Source of the DNA: JAFDZO01 sp041859205
Lineage (GTDB): Bacteria > Bacteroidota > Ignavibacteria > Tepidaquicellales > Tepidaquicellaceae
Assembly (NCBI GenBank): GCA_041859205.1
Contig: JBHEKU010000241.1
Coordinates: 1 to 36,679, forward strand
DNA length: 36,679 bases
Reading direction: 5' to 3'
Part shown: positions 24,004-31,234 of the stretch, piece by piece
Layout of the letters: every line of letters starts with the position of its first letter
Position numbering within the stretch: the first letter of the stretch is position 1
Translations under genes and position numbers: made by a program
The notes under the pieces: generated by a model
What the model saw: the letters and a program-made list of their open reading frames with translations, nothing else
What the model was told of the DNA's origin: nothing
Database searches by the model: none

Positions 24004-25254
24004 TTATTTTATTAAAAGCATTTGCTTTGTCTGCGTAAAGTTATCCGTTTCAATCCTGTAGATATAAATTCCGCTTGCAAAATCTTTTGCATTCCAGTTA
24101 GTTTCATATTCTCCGGCAGATAAATTTTGGTTTACCAAATCAGTTATTTTTTGGCCAAGCGAATTGTATACAGATAGCCTTACATATCCGCTTTTTTGTA
24201 TGTCGAACTTTATTTTTGTTTCAGGATTAAAAGGATTGGGATAATTCTGTTTCAGTTCAAATTTATCAGGTACTACGCTTCCAATCTGGTTTACTGAAAC
24301 ACCATTGTAAATTCTGAACAACGATACAGTCGGCAAGTGATCCGATGCATAATGTAGTGCATCGGCAATTGAATCAGGCACTGCAGTATTAGGCCGTTTA
24401 TTTATGGAATCATTGTAATGGTTTCCATCGTTGCCATAAGGCTTGTATGAATTAGGAATGTAAGTTACTGCGCCAGTTCCGTCAGCAATTCCCTTGGAAT
24501 ATAATACTAAATCAAATTTATCGTCCATTCCTCCGGCAGAGCCTGAATCAGGAAGTTGTCTTGTTCTTGTAGACTGTGTATGGTATGCACGATAATTAAA
24601 ATTATTCCATGTACCTGTCAGCGGGTTTGGATCAATAAAGTGTCCTGTATTACCCGGTGTTATTGATGTAAGTACTTTGTATGCAGAGTCAGTGGAAGCA
24701 TAAAGATTAAAATCCCCCACTATTATATTGTATGTACCGGGAGCTTGAGAATTTGTAAATACTCTCAATGCTGTGCACTCACCTGCACGCCGCTGTGCAT
24801 CCGTTGCAGTGTTTCCGGCTTTTAAGTGGCATCCAAGAACATTAAATGTTACATCCTGCCTTATATCTTTCATTATGAAAAGATTTATATCTCTTCCCTG
24901 CGGAGTGCTGATAGCATAGTTTAAAATAAACTGCAGCTTTGCAGATTTATAATACAGGGCATTATCTGAGTCAAATCCATTTATATAGGTTGTAGGTTTG
25001 TATAATTCAGGTGTATAGTAATTTGCCACGTTGTTTAAAAATCCTGTAACCGTACTTTGCCCGTCAATTTCATTTACAACTATAATATCTGGGTCAACGG
25101 CTTTAATTACTTTTCTGAAATACTGGTCACGGCTGCTTGGGGCAGCTTTATATCCCAGCAGATTCCACGATAATATTTTTATTGTGTCCTGAGCAAATAA
25201 ACTTACAGATGAAAATACAAAGATCAGAACCGTAAGAGATAAAAATCTTTTCAT
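24004..25254 (-). CDS. Secreted endonuclease/exonuclease/phosphatase-fold protein, T9SS tail
   Basis: The 416-residue protein has a signal peptide (about 1-21, ending LFAQ), an EEP domain (about 25-315) and a type IX sorting domain (331-416, KFELKQNYPNPFNPETK, ending KQMLLIK). The EEP hallmarks are in order: ILSWNLLGY near 28, PDIIVVNEIDG (metal-binding Glu) near 54, GCHLKAG near 120, IIVGDFNLYAS (catalytic Asp and Asn), and ASDHLPTVS near 303 with the Asp-His pair. The fold covers DNase I-like nucleases, phosphodiesterases and lipid phosphatases. A secreted nuclease that scavenges phosphate or DNA is my best guess, but this is not proven. Confidence 0.9.
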   Translation of the reverse strand: MKRFLSLTVLIFVFSSVSLFAQDTIKILSWNLLGYKAAPSSRDQYFRKVIKAVDPDIIVVNEIDGQSTVTGFLNNVANYYTPELYKPTTYINGFDSDNALYYKSAKLQFILNYAISTPQGRDINLFIMKDIRQDVTFNVLGCHLKAGNTATDAQRRAGECTALRVFTNSQAPGTYNIIVGDFNLYASTDSAYKVLTSITPGNTGHFIDPNPLTGTWNNFNYRAYHTQSTRTRQLPDSGSAGGMDDKFDLVLYSKGIADGTGAVTYIPNSYKPYGNDGNHYNDSINKRPNTAVPDSIADALHYASDHLPTVSLFRIYNGVSVNQIGSVVPDKFELKQNYPNPFNPETKIKFDIQKSGYVRLSVYNSLGQKITDLVNQNLSAGEYETNWNAKDFASGIYIYRIETDNFTQTKQMLLIK

Positions 25255-25274
25255 AAAATGAGATAAAGGTTATG

Positions 25275-26111
25275 TTAAAAATTTTCTTTCAAAAAGGAAG
25301 TAACCAACGCCTTAGCATCGGCTGTTGCTGTAACATCATGTTTAGGATTTGAAGGATTTGCAAATCCGTGGGCTGCATCATAACTTTTTATTGTAACTTT
25401 CTTTCCGATAGAATTCATATTCTCTTCAAACTTTTTTACAATATCCTGATTAATATGGCCATCGTTTAATGCAAATATTCCGTAAACCGGCGCAGTAAGC
25501 TTTGAAAGTTTTTCTAAATTATCTTCGGGCATTCCGTAATAAATGACACATGCTTTGCATCTGTCTCCAAGGAGAATAGCTGCCTGATTTGACCATCCGC
25601 CGCCGAAGCACCATCCTAAAGTTGCAAAAATTGCATCTGCAGGTGCATAATCTCTTGCTCCAGCAATAATATCCAAACCGCGCTGAGTCTGAACGCTCTG
25701 AACATATTGTGAAGCTTCCTGGTTATTAGTGGCAACTTTACCGTCATATAAATCTATACCTATAACATTTACGCCAAGCTCTGCAGACCATGTTTCACAT
25801 TCTTGCTTTATATAATCATTCAGCCCGTACCATTCATGAAAAACTAAAAGATATTTGTTAGAGGGAGCTCCGGCTTTTACTTCGTACCCATTTCCGGTTT
25901 TTCCATCCGGTGTATTAAACGTTATCATTGTTCCTTGTGGATTGGATAACTTAAATCCGCCGGGTTCATTATGTGCTGCAACAAAGCTTCTGTCCTTTCC
26001 GAGTCGTGAAAATTTTGTCACTGCATCTTCATCACAGCATGAGTGGTTTTCCTGTGCACTTAAAAATAGAATTGGAAAGATTGAGAAGAGTGCGAGTAGT
26101 AATGTTTTCAT
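25275..26111 (-). CDS. Exported dienelactone hydrolase-family protein
   Basis: The 278-residue alpha/beta hydrolase begins with a signal peptide (1-20, ending LSAQ), unlike classical cytoplasmic dienelactone hydrolases. The nucleophile is Cys168 in GWCFGGG, as in true dienelactone hydrolases, with the triad completed by Asp217 (ALNDGHI) and His248 (AAHGFANP). LLVFHEWYGLNDYIKQE is the oxyanion-side strand and loop. The N-terminus of the mature protein has a Cys-Cys pair (about 25-26). It has no T9SS tail and so likely stays periplasmic. The substrate is unknown. It is 20 bp upstream of the EEP gene on the same strand, so the two may form an operon. Confidence 0.88.
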   Translation of the reverse strand: MKTLLLALFSIFPILFLSAQENHSCCDEDAVTKFSRLGKDRSFVAAHNEPGGFKLSNPQGTMITFNTPDGKTGNGYEVKAGAPSNKYLLVFHEWYGLNDYIKQECETWSAELGVNVIGIDLYDGKVATNNQEASQYVQSVQTQRGLDIIAGARDYAPADAIFATLGWCFGGGWSNQAAILLGDRCKACVIYYGMPEDNLEKLSKLTAPVYGIFALNDGHINQDIVKKFEENMNSIGKKVTIKSYDAAHGFANPSNPKHDVTATADAKALVTSFLKENF

Positions 26112-26190
26112 AGTTTAATTTATTTTTACAGATTGAAAATAATATTTTTATGAGCCTAGTTTCAAGTCTATTATAATATGAATTATAATT

Positions 26191-27921
26191 TTACGAAGCT
26201 ATTTTTTTCTGATTCACCTGAAGCAGTTCTTCAAATATACCCGGTTGGTTTGATCTTATCCATTTCTCGAATGATTTTACCATTTGTTTAAATTCAGCAA
26301 CATTTAAAATTTCAGCTGTGCAATATAAGAATGAATATTCGTTGCTGAGATTATAGTTTTTTTCTTTGCTTTGAAGATTACTGAAAAGAACTTTTAGTTC
26401 GGGAAGATATTTTATAAAAACTTCGTCCGATTTTTTATATAAACTCTCTTCCATTATTTTCAGACATATCCTTAACAAATCCGGCATACCCGTATTGGAA
26501 TATGAACTTATTTTTTTTCCTATTCGTTTCAGCTTATCTATGTAATAATTTGCATTTTCAAAATTACACTTCCTGCCCTTCCAGAACTCAATTTCCACCT
26601 GAGTTACATACAAAAATGCCAGCTGGTCGTAACTGTAAAATTTACCGAATTTTAGTAAAGCTCCATAGTTAAAATTTTCAAAGGAATTCAGAACGTATTC
26701 ATCTACCTTCATTTTTACATCTCCGTTTTCTTCATACCAGAAACGTAAATCTTCAATATACTTATCAGCCTCAAGTGCATACCATCTAAATACTGCATCG
26801 GCTTTTCTTAGATACAAGAATAATCTGTCGACAAGCTCTTCACTTAGAAATTTAAACTTAACTCCGTAGCCTTCAAAAGAAACAAAGCGAAGATAGTGAA
26901 AAAGAATATGCATTGTGAAATCGACATCGGTTGGATTTTTAATAGCATAACTATAATATTTTTCAGCTGTTTCTGCATATTCACCTGCCTTACTGTTATC
27001 TTTTAAAAAACTAAGCAGCATCAATTTAGTATGAAAAACGTTTTTTGCATTCGTAAGCTTTTTTTGAGAAGCAAAATTATAACCTTCCGTAAAAATTTTA
27101 TTTGCATGTTCAACCTTTCCTGTTTCATGATAAATATTTCCCGCATAAAAAAGCATTTTAAGATAATACTTATCGTTGTTTATTTTCTTAGCCAGCTTTG
27201 ATGCATCTACATAATTTTGTAAAGCAGTTTCGTTACTTTTATCAGAACGGACTAAAAATATTTCAGAAAAAGCATTACCAATGTTAACTCTTATTTGCAA
27301 TAGTTTTTTTTGCTCTTTTATAAAACGAATTTTTTGTAAGCTAAGCGATTTAAGTTTTTTATAAACAATATTAAATCTCAGCTTATTCCTTTGCCTGTGA
27401 TAGTATATTAATAGATATTCATAAATTTCGGAAAGCAAGAGAGCATTTTCTGAATTCAGTTCTTTTGAGCTGGAAATAGTTTTCTCAACTTTGAAAAGTG
27501 TATTCTTCGCTCTTCGCATCATACCAATTTCCACCATTTTCCTCACTTTTATCATAATAAACTCAAGGGAATCGGTTATATTTTCTCTCTTATTTTTATC
27601 CGTTAATTTTTTTTCGATTTCTTTCCAGTTAAAGTAATACTCTCTTAAAGATTGAAGCAGCCTGCATTTCAGACAAAAATAAGATTCTTTGCTAACTCCG
27701 ATTTTTTTAGCAATAGCTTCTCTATCCCATTTGGGTTTAATCTTCTGTGAAATATATCTCTCAATTATTTCAATGAGTTTTATTCTCTTTGCAGATTTAG
27801 AAGCGTTATTCCATTTTAGTTTATAATAGAACTCTTTTCTCACATTATAAGGAATTGCCTTATATTGCAGAATAAAGTTAAAATCTGCTATTGAATTATT
27901 CTTATTGTATTGTTTAATCAA
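26191..27921 (-). CDS. Large helical (TPR-like) protein with HTH-like N-terminus
   Basis: This 576-residue protein has no signal peptide or membrane helix and is very Lys-, Asn- and Ile-rich. The N-terminal block (about 15-105) includes KWDREAIAKKIGVSKESYFC, which reads like a helix-turn-helix, followed by RLLQSLREYYF. The rest is degenerate TPR-like helical pairs, for example MLFYAGNIYHETGKVEHANK near 255-274. It is divergent from the Asp-box T9SS gene at 28307, with the leader region in between. The layout, an N-terminal block with a conserved LL..L helix and then helical repeats, parallels the 481-residue protein at 16680-18125. I do not recognise the family. A transcriptional or signalling role is only an inference. 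Confidence 0.65.
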   Translation of the reverse strand: MIKQYNKNNSIADFNFILQYKAIPYNVRKEFYYKLKWNNASKSAKRIKLIEIIERYISQKIKPKWDREAIAKKIGVSKESYFCLKCRLLQSLREYYFNWKEIEKKLTDKNKRENITDSLEFIMIKVRKMVEIGMMRRAKNTLFKVEKTISSSKELNSENALLLSEIYEYLLIYYHRQRNKLRFNIVYKKLKSLSLQKIRFIKEQKKLLQIRVNIGNAFSEIFLVRSDKSNETALQNYVDASKLAKKINNDKYYLKMLFYAGNIYHETGKVEHANKIFTEGYNFASQKKLTNAKNVFHTKLMLLSFLKDNSKAGEYAETAEKYYSYAIKNPTDVDFTMHILFHYLRFVSFEGYGVKFKFLSEELVDRLFLYLRKADAVFRWYALEADKYIEDLRFWYEENGDVKMKVDEYVLNSFENFNYGALLKFGKFYSYDQLAFLYVTQVEIEFWKGRKCNFENANYYIDKLKRIGKKISSYSNTGMPDLLRICLKIMEESLYKKSDEVFIKYLPELKVLFSNLQSKEKNYNLSNEYSFLYCTAEILNVAEFKQMVKSFEKWIRSNQPGIFEELLQVNQKKIAS

Positions 27922-27986
27922 AAAATATAAGATTTATATGCAAGAAAAATAAATTATTTGATTTAGATATGCAAGTATAATGGTGA

Positions 27987-27994
27987 TATGTTTG
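27987..27994 (+). promoter_or_regulatory. Candidate -7 box for the leader and Asp-box gene
   Basis: TATGTTTG matches TAnnTTTG exactly. The nearest TTTG (27957-27960) is 26 bp upstream, longer than ideal. Transcription from here would begin near 28001 and carry a leader of about 300 nt into the gene at 28307. Confidence 0.45.
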
Positions 27995-28029
27995 TAACAA
28001 GTAGTTAAACAAAAAATCAGGAGCCAAAA

Positions 28030-28218
28030 ATGATTTTAGAATTTACAAATCAGTCCCATCAAGTCAGACAACTTTCCATCTCCCATGGAAGCTTCTCAGA
28101 TAATACTTCCAATAAGTTTGTCCCGGGCGTAATCTTAACGGATACGCGCAGAGCACGGCTCCGCTCTCGCAGTATCTTAATCATGAAACGCCCGGAGTAT
28201 CTTGCTTTAAAGTCTTAG
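28030..28218 (+). CDS. Possible 62-codon leader ORF
   Basis: AGGAG (28019-28023) lies 6 nt before this ATG, the same kind of site as used by the downstream gene. The 62-residue product is polar, with no recognisable domain; residues about 40-49 (DTRRARLRSR) are Arg-rich because the DNA there encodes a hairpin. Its stop (28216-28218) lies in the first arm of a palindrome that ends beside the next gene's ribosome binding site. It could be a translated leader controlling that gene, or simply an open frame across a structured RNA. Protein function is not supported. Confidence 0.35.
   Translation: MILEFTNQSHQVRQLSISHGSFSDNTSNKFVPGVILTDTRRARLRSRSILIMKRPEYLALKS
28123..28195 (+). ncRNA. Candidate structured leader RNA (GC-rich imperfect hairpin)
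   Basis: Outer stem: CCGGGCG (28123-28129) with CGCCCGG (28189-28195), seven perfect pairs. Next, TTAA (28135-28138) can pair with TTAA (28177-28180). The inner stem runs GATAC-GCG-c-AGAGC (28141-28154) with GCTCT-CGC-a-GTATC (28163-28176), 13 pairs with one bulge on each side, around the 8-nt loop ACGGCTCC. The asymmetric internal loops and the GC-rich stems stand out from the AT-rich surroundings. No known riboswitch consensus was recognised. Confidence 0.55.
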
Positions 28219-28241
28219 AAAATTTTCGGGCTTATTTTTTT
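28190..28241 (+). terminator. Alternative terminator-like hairpin in the leader
   Basis: GCCCGGAG (28190-28197), part of the outer arm of the leader RNA, can instead pair with TTTCGGGC (28224-28231); that is eight pairs including two G-U. TTATTTTTTT (28232-28241) follows directly, the arrangement of an intrinsic terminator. The loop is long, about 26 nt. Pairing is mutually exclusive with the 28123-28195 structure. Confidence 0.45.
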
Positions 28242-28291
28242 AACCCAACGGCTTTGGGTAATGCTAAAAAAATAATTAGAAAAATTTCTAA
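28215..28291 (+). promoter_or_regulatory. 77-nt imperfect palindrome next to the Shine-Dalgarno
   Basis: Three nested arms are visible: TTAGAAAATTTTC (28215-28227) with GAAAAATTTCTAA (28279-28291, 12 of 13), TTATTTTTTT (28232-28241) with AAAAAAATAA (28266-28275, perfect), and ACCCAA (28243-28248) with TTGGGT (28254-28259, perfect). The outer 3' arm ends one nucleotide before AGGAG (28293-28297), the likely ribosome binding site for the ATG at 28307, so folding could control translation. Confidence 0.6.
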
Positions 28292-28306
28292 AAGGAGAAT
28301 ATCAAA

Positions 28307-30934
28307 ATGAACAAAACAATTCTACAATTCAGTTTAGCTTTCATACTTGTATTTGCATTAAGTATGAATTCATTTGCGCAGCTATCAGCTCCGGAAGTGG
28401 AAAGTATCTACGGAGGTCGTATTAACTGTATTTCAACATATGCGAAAACTACAGATACAACCCGTATATTTATTTCCACTGAAAGCGCAAACTCATTATT
28501 CTATGCCGATGTTTACAGCGGAAGCGGCACAACTACATTTAGTGATTTTACGGTAATGCCCGGGCTGAATGCTTCAGCAAACTACGGAAGCGCAATTCAA
28601 AAAATTGCTGCGGATAGCGCTTCAGGGTATGTGTTTTTTATACATCAGACAGGTTTACTTTCTTCACACCCTTCGTCCTCAGCTGTCAATACTGTCTCAT
28701 CGGGAAATATTAACAGCCTTTTAGTTTATAGGTCTTATATGTTTTTTATTAAAAACTCAACTGAGTTTCACTATGGTACTATAAGTACTGCGGGGGTTTA
28801 TACAGAAACCGGTTCGGTAACTATTGCATCATTGTCTAATCCGACAATATGTATAAACAAATCTAACAACAGAATTTATGCATTCGGAGAAGGTACAGCT
28901 CCAAAGCTTTATAAATCATCGACTGATTACAACGCCTTCACAGGCGCAACAACTTTTTCTAGCATTTCTTTAGCAACATTATCAGCCTCCCTGACATGGA
29001 AAGCTTTTGGGATAGGTCCGGATGGAAAACTATTTGTCGGGGGGGCTTCATCCGGTAAAAGCGTCGCTAACTCAACTGATGACGGTACTTCATGGACTAC
29101 AGTAAATACAGGCATAACAGGAACACACGGACCCAATATTGTATGCGGTGGAACAGCTTCAAGTTATTACGTTTACTTTGCTGCTTGCTATAGTTCTGAT
29201 ATGGGAACGACGTGGGTTAACTTCGGCAATACAGGATTGGAAACACATTCAAATGACGGAACAAATATTGTGGATCCGAATAAAACATCACTGGTATATT
29301 TAACATCCGATCAGGGTATAGCTGCTTCAACAAATTCCGGCGCTACTATTTTTGAAATTGATAACGGAGTGGAAGCAGTTCAGGTTAATGATTGTGATAT
29401 GAATACTTCTAAATCCAATGCCTGGATAGCTTCAAAATCAGGTGTCAGAAAAGTGTACAACTATCAGACAACACCTGTATGGTCAAATGCAATGTTTCCA
29501 AACGGAGACGGCTCGCCATATTACTCAGCAGATATGAATATAAACGATACTAGCACAGCTTATGTTGGCAATGTAAGAGTTTATAAAACTACTAATAATG
29601 GAAGTACGTGGAACAGAGTATTCACTGCTGAAGATGCGCCTTATAGCTTTTCAAACTCAAGTGTTGTTGAAGCCATTGAAGTTTGTCCCTATAACTCCAA
29701 TATAGTTTTCGCAGGATACTCTCAATCATCTACAAACAAAGGAGGATTGTTTTACACTACTAATGCAGGGACTAACTGGAGCCAGATACATATTGAAGCA
29801 GGTGCTGACGGTCAGGATGTTGATGTCAACGATATAGTTTTCTCAATCGAAGGAACTGATACAGTTGCCTATGTGGGAGTATCGTATGATCTAAGTTCTC
29901 CGCAAGGTGTTGCTCTTTACAGATTAACAAAATCAGGAAATAACTGGACACCTGCGCAAAATATGGATGGCACACATACAACAGTAGGTTATCAAATTGT
30001 TGCTACAATAATTGATTTAGCTGTCAGTGTTACAGGCGATACTGTGTACGCATGCGGAACAGATGCAGGAGTAAATCACCCTATAGCATATTACAAAATA
30101 ATTTCCGGCACAAATAAATGGTCTGCATTTTCTGTAACGGGATTTCCTATAACACCCGGGATGACCGGCAAAGCACTTACAATCGGACCGGATTCTGTAT
30201 TCGTGGCTGCTGATAATGTCGTTTATTATTTATCCGGGGATTATGCATCAGGAACATGGCATACGGGATACACATATCCTACTGGAACACAAATAAATAT
30301 GCTCTATTACGACGAGCTGCTGGTGGGAAGCGGAACAGGTCTATATAGTCAAATGGGTAACGGTGCATTACCGGTAGAACTTTCAACTTTTAGCTCATCA
30401 GTTTCCGGAAGCAATGTAATATTAAACTGGCGCACGCAGAACGAACTTAACAATGCCGGATATGATATAGAAAGAAAATCTCCATCAACTGAATGGAATA
30501 AAGTTGCATTTATAAAAGGCAACGGAACAGCCAATCATGAAATAAGTTATTCCTATACAGATAACAACCTTGCAACAGGAACATATTCATACAGATTAAA
30601 ACAAATTGATTACAATGGAACCAGTAAATACTATTATCTCACTAATGAAGTAATCATTGGTGTTCCGGGAAAATTCAGCTTGTCTCAGAATTATCCAAAT
30701 CCGTTTAACCCTGTTACAAAAATTAATTTTGAACTTCCCGTCAATACAAATGTAAAGCTTGCCGTATTTGATGTTACCGGAAGAATGATTGCTGAATTAA
30801 TTTCAGGGAAGCTTTATACAGCAGGTTATCATACTATAGAATTTAATGGATCAAATTTATCTTCAGGAGTATACTTCTATAAATTGACCACTAACGAAAA
30901 CAATTCCATCAGAAAGATGGTACTTGTTAAATGA
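28307..30934 (+). CDS. Secreted Asp-box (BNR-like) beta-propeller protein, T9SS tail
   Basis: The 875-residue protein has a signal peptide (about 1-24, ending NSFAQ) and a large strand-rich region (about 25-690) with repeated Asp-box-like motifs of the S/TxDxGxxW type. These include STDDGTSW near 255, SDMGTTW near 297, TTNNGSTW near 427 and TTNAGTNW near 484. Asp-boxes mark beta-propellers of sialidase, sortilin/Vps10 and photosystem-assembly type. A short module follows (GALPVELSTF to IERKS, about 685-725), common before T9SS tails. The sorting domain is 789-875 (KFSLSQNYPNPFNPVTK, ending KMVLVK). No sialidase active-site set is recognised, so adhesion or a structural role is as likely as catalysis. 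AGGAG at 28293-28297 supports the start. Confidence 0.85.
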   Translation: MNKTILQFSLAFILVFALSMNSFAQLSAPEVESIYGGRINCISTYAKTTDTTRIFISTESANSLFYADVYSGSGTTTFSDFTVMPGLNASANYGSAIQKIAADSASGYVFFIHQTGLLSSHPSSSAVNTVSSGNINSLLVYRSYMFFIKNSTEFHYGTISTAGVYTETGSVTIASLSNPTICINKSNNRIYAFGEGTAPKLYKSSTDYNAFTGATTFSSISLATLSASLTWKAFGIGPDGKLFVGGASSGKSVANSTDDGTSWTTVNTGITGTHGPNIVCGGTASSYYVYFAACYSSDMGTTWVNFGNTGLETHSNDGTNIVDPNKTSLVYLTSDQGIAASTNSGATIFEIDNGVEAVQVNDCDMNTSKSNAWIASKSGVRKVYNYQTTPVWSNAMFPNGDGSPYYSADMNINDTSTAYVGNVRVYKTTNNGSTWNRVFTAEDAPYSFSNSSVVEAIEVCPYNSNIVFAGYSQSSTNKGGLFYTTNAGTNWSQIHIEAGADGQDVDVNDIVFSIEGTDTVAYVGVSYDLSSPQGVALYRLTKSGNNWTPAQNMDGTHTTVGYQIVATIIDLAVSVTGDTVYACGTDAGVNHPIAYYKIISGTNKWSAFSVTGFPITPGMTGKALTIGPDSVFVAADNVVYYLSGDYASGTWHTGYTYPTGTQINMLYYDELLVGSGTGLYSQMGNGALPVELSTFSSSVSGSNVILNWRTQNELNNAGYDIERKSPSTEWNKVAFIKGNGTANHEISYSYTDNNLATGTYSYRLKQIDYNGTSKYYYLTNEVIIGVPGKFSLSQNYPNPFNPVTKINFELPVNTNVKLAVFDVTGRMIAELISGKLYTAGYHTIEFNGSNLSSGVYFYKLTTNENNSIRKMVLVK

Positions 30935-30949
30935 TTTATTAATAAACTT

Positions 30950-30978
30950 CTCACGGCTTACTTACAAAAAGCCGTGAG
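30950..30978 (+). terminator. Hairpin terminator after the Asp-box gene
   Basis: CTCACGGCTT (30950-30959) and AAGCCGTGAG (30969-30978) form a perfect 10-bp stem with a 9-nt loop. ATATTATATAATT follows; it is AT-rich without a pure T-run. Confidence 0.75.
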
Positions 30979-31007
30979 ATATTATATAATTCTTAATTTA
31001 AAAAGTT

Positions 31008-31181
31008 ATGTCAGTAATATTGAATGAAACCAAAGTTTATCCGGGATGGGAACTTCAAAAAAATGAAATGGCGGTAGAAGAGAAAGCACTTCTTATCAGC
31101 TTAAAACAAAATTATATTTTCCTGTTAGCAAAATTGAGATCTGTATTACAATCTATAACTTCGACAATGCATAGAAAATAA
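31008..31181 (+). CDS. Small hypothetical protein, 57 aa
   Basis: The ATG at 31008 opens a 57-residue ORF ending in TAA at 31179-31181. The product begins MSVILNETKVYPGWELQKNE, continues with a mixed helical segment (EEKALLISLKQNYIFLLAKL, about 24-43) and has a basic end. It has no signal peptide or known domain, and no Shine-Dalgarno is seen. Hairpins on both sides (30950-30978 and 31198-31234) isolate it as its own unit, and no promoter box is clear. Amino-acid composition looks protein-like, but a chance ORF cannot be excluded. Confidence 0.4.
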   Translation: MSVILNETKVYPGWELQKNEMAVEEKALLISLKQNYIFLLAKLRSVLQSITSTMHRK

Positions 31182-31197
31182 TTTTCCTTTCTCCATG

Positions 31198-31234
31198 GCG
31201 GCTATTATTTTAGGGAGCAGTATAAAATAGCCGC
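31198..31234. terminator. Bidirectional hairpin between convergent genes
   Basis: GCGGCTATT (31198-31206) and AATAGCCGC (31226-31234) are perfect 9-bp arms with a 19-nt loop. The 3' arm touches the stop codon of the SirB1-like gene (-). It could stop transcription from both directions, although the T-runs on each side are short. Confidence 0.6.

Noticed and set aside
28123..28195. Hammerhead ribozyme or integron attC site as an explanation of the GC-rich hairpin
   Set aside because: There is no CUGANGA core for a hammerhead, and no RYYYAAC/GTTRRRY pair in the positions needed for attC.
28243..28264. TPP riboswitch, from the GGGTAATGC near 28256-28264
   Set aside because: The resemblance is limited to a few bases; the CUGAGA segment and the rest of the TPP consensus are absent, and the downstream gene is unrelated to thiamine.
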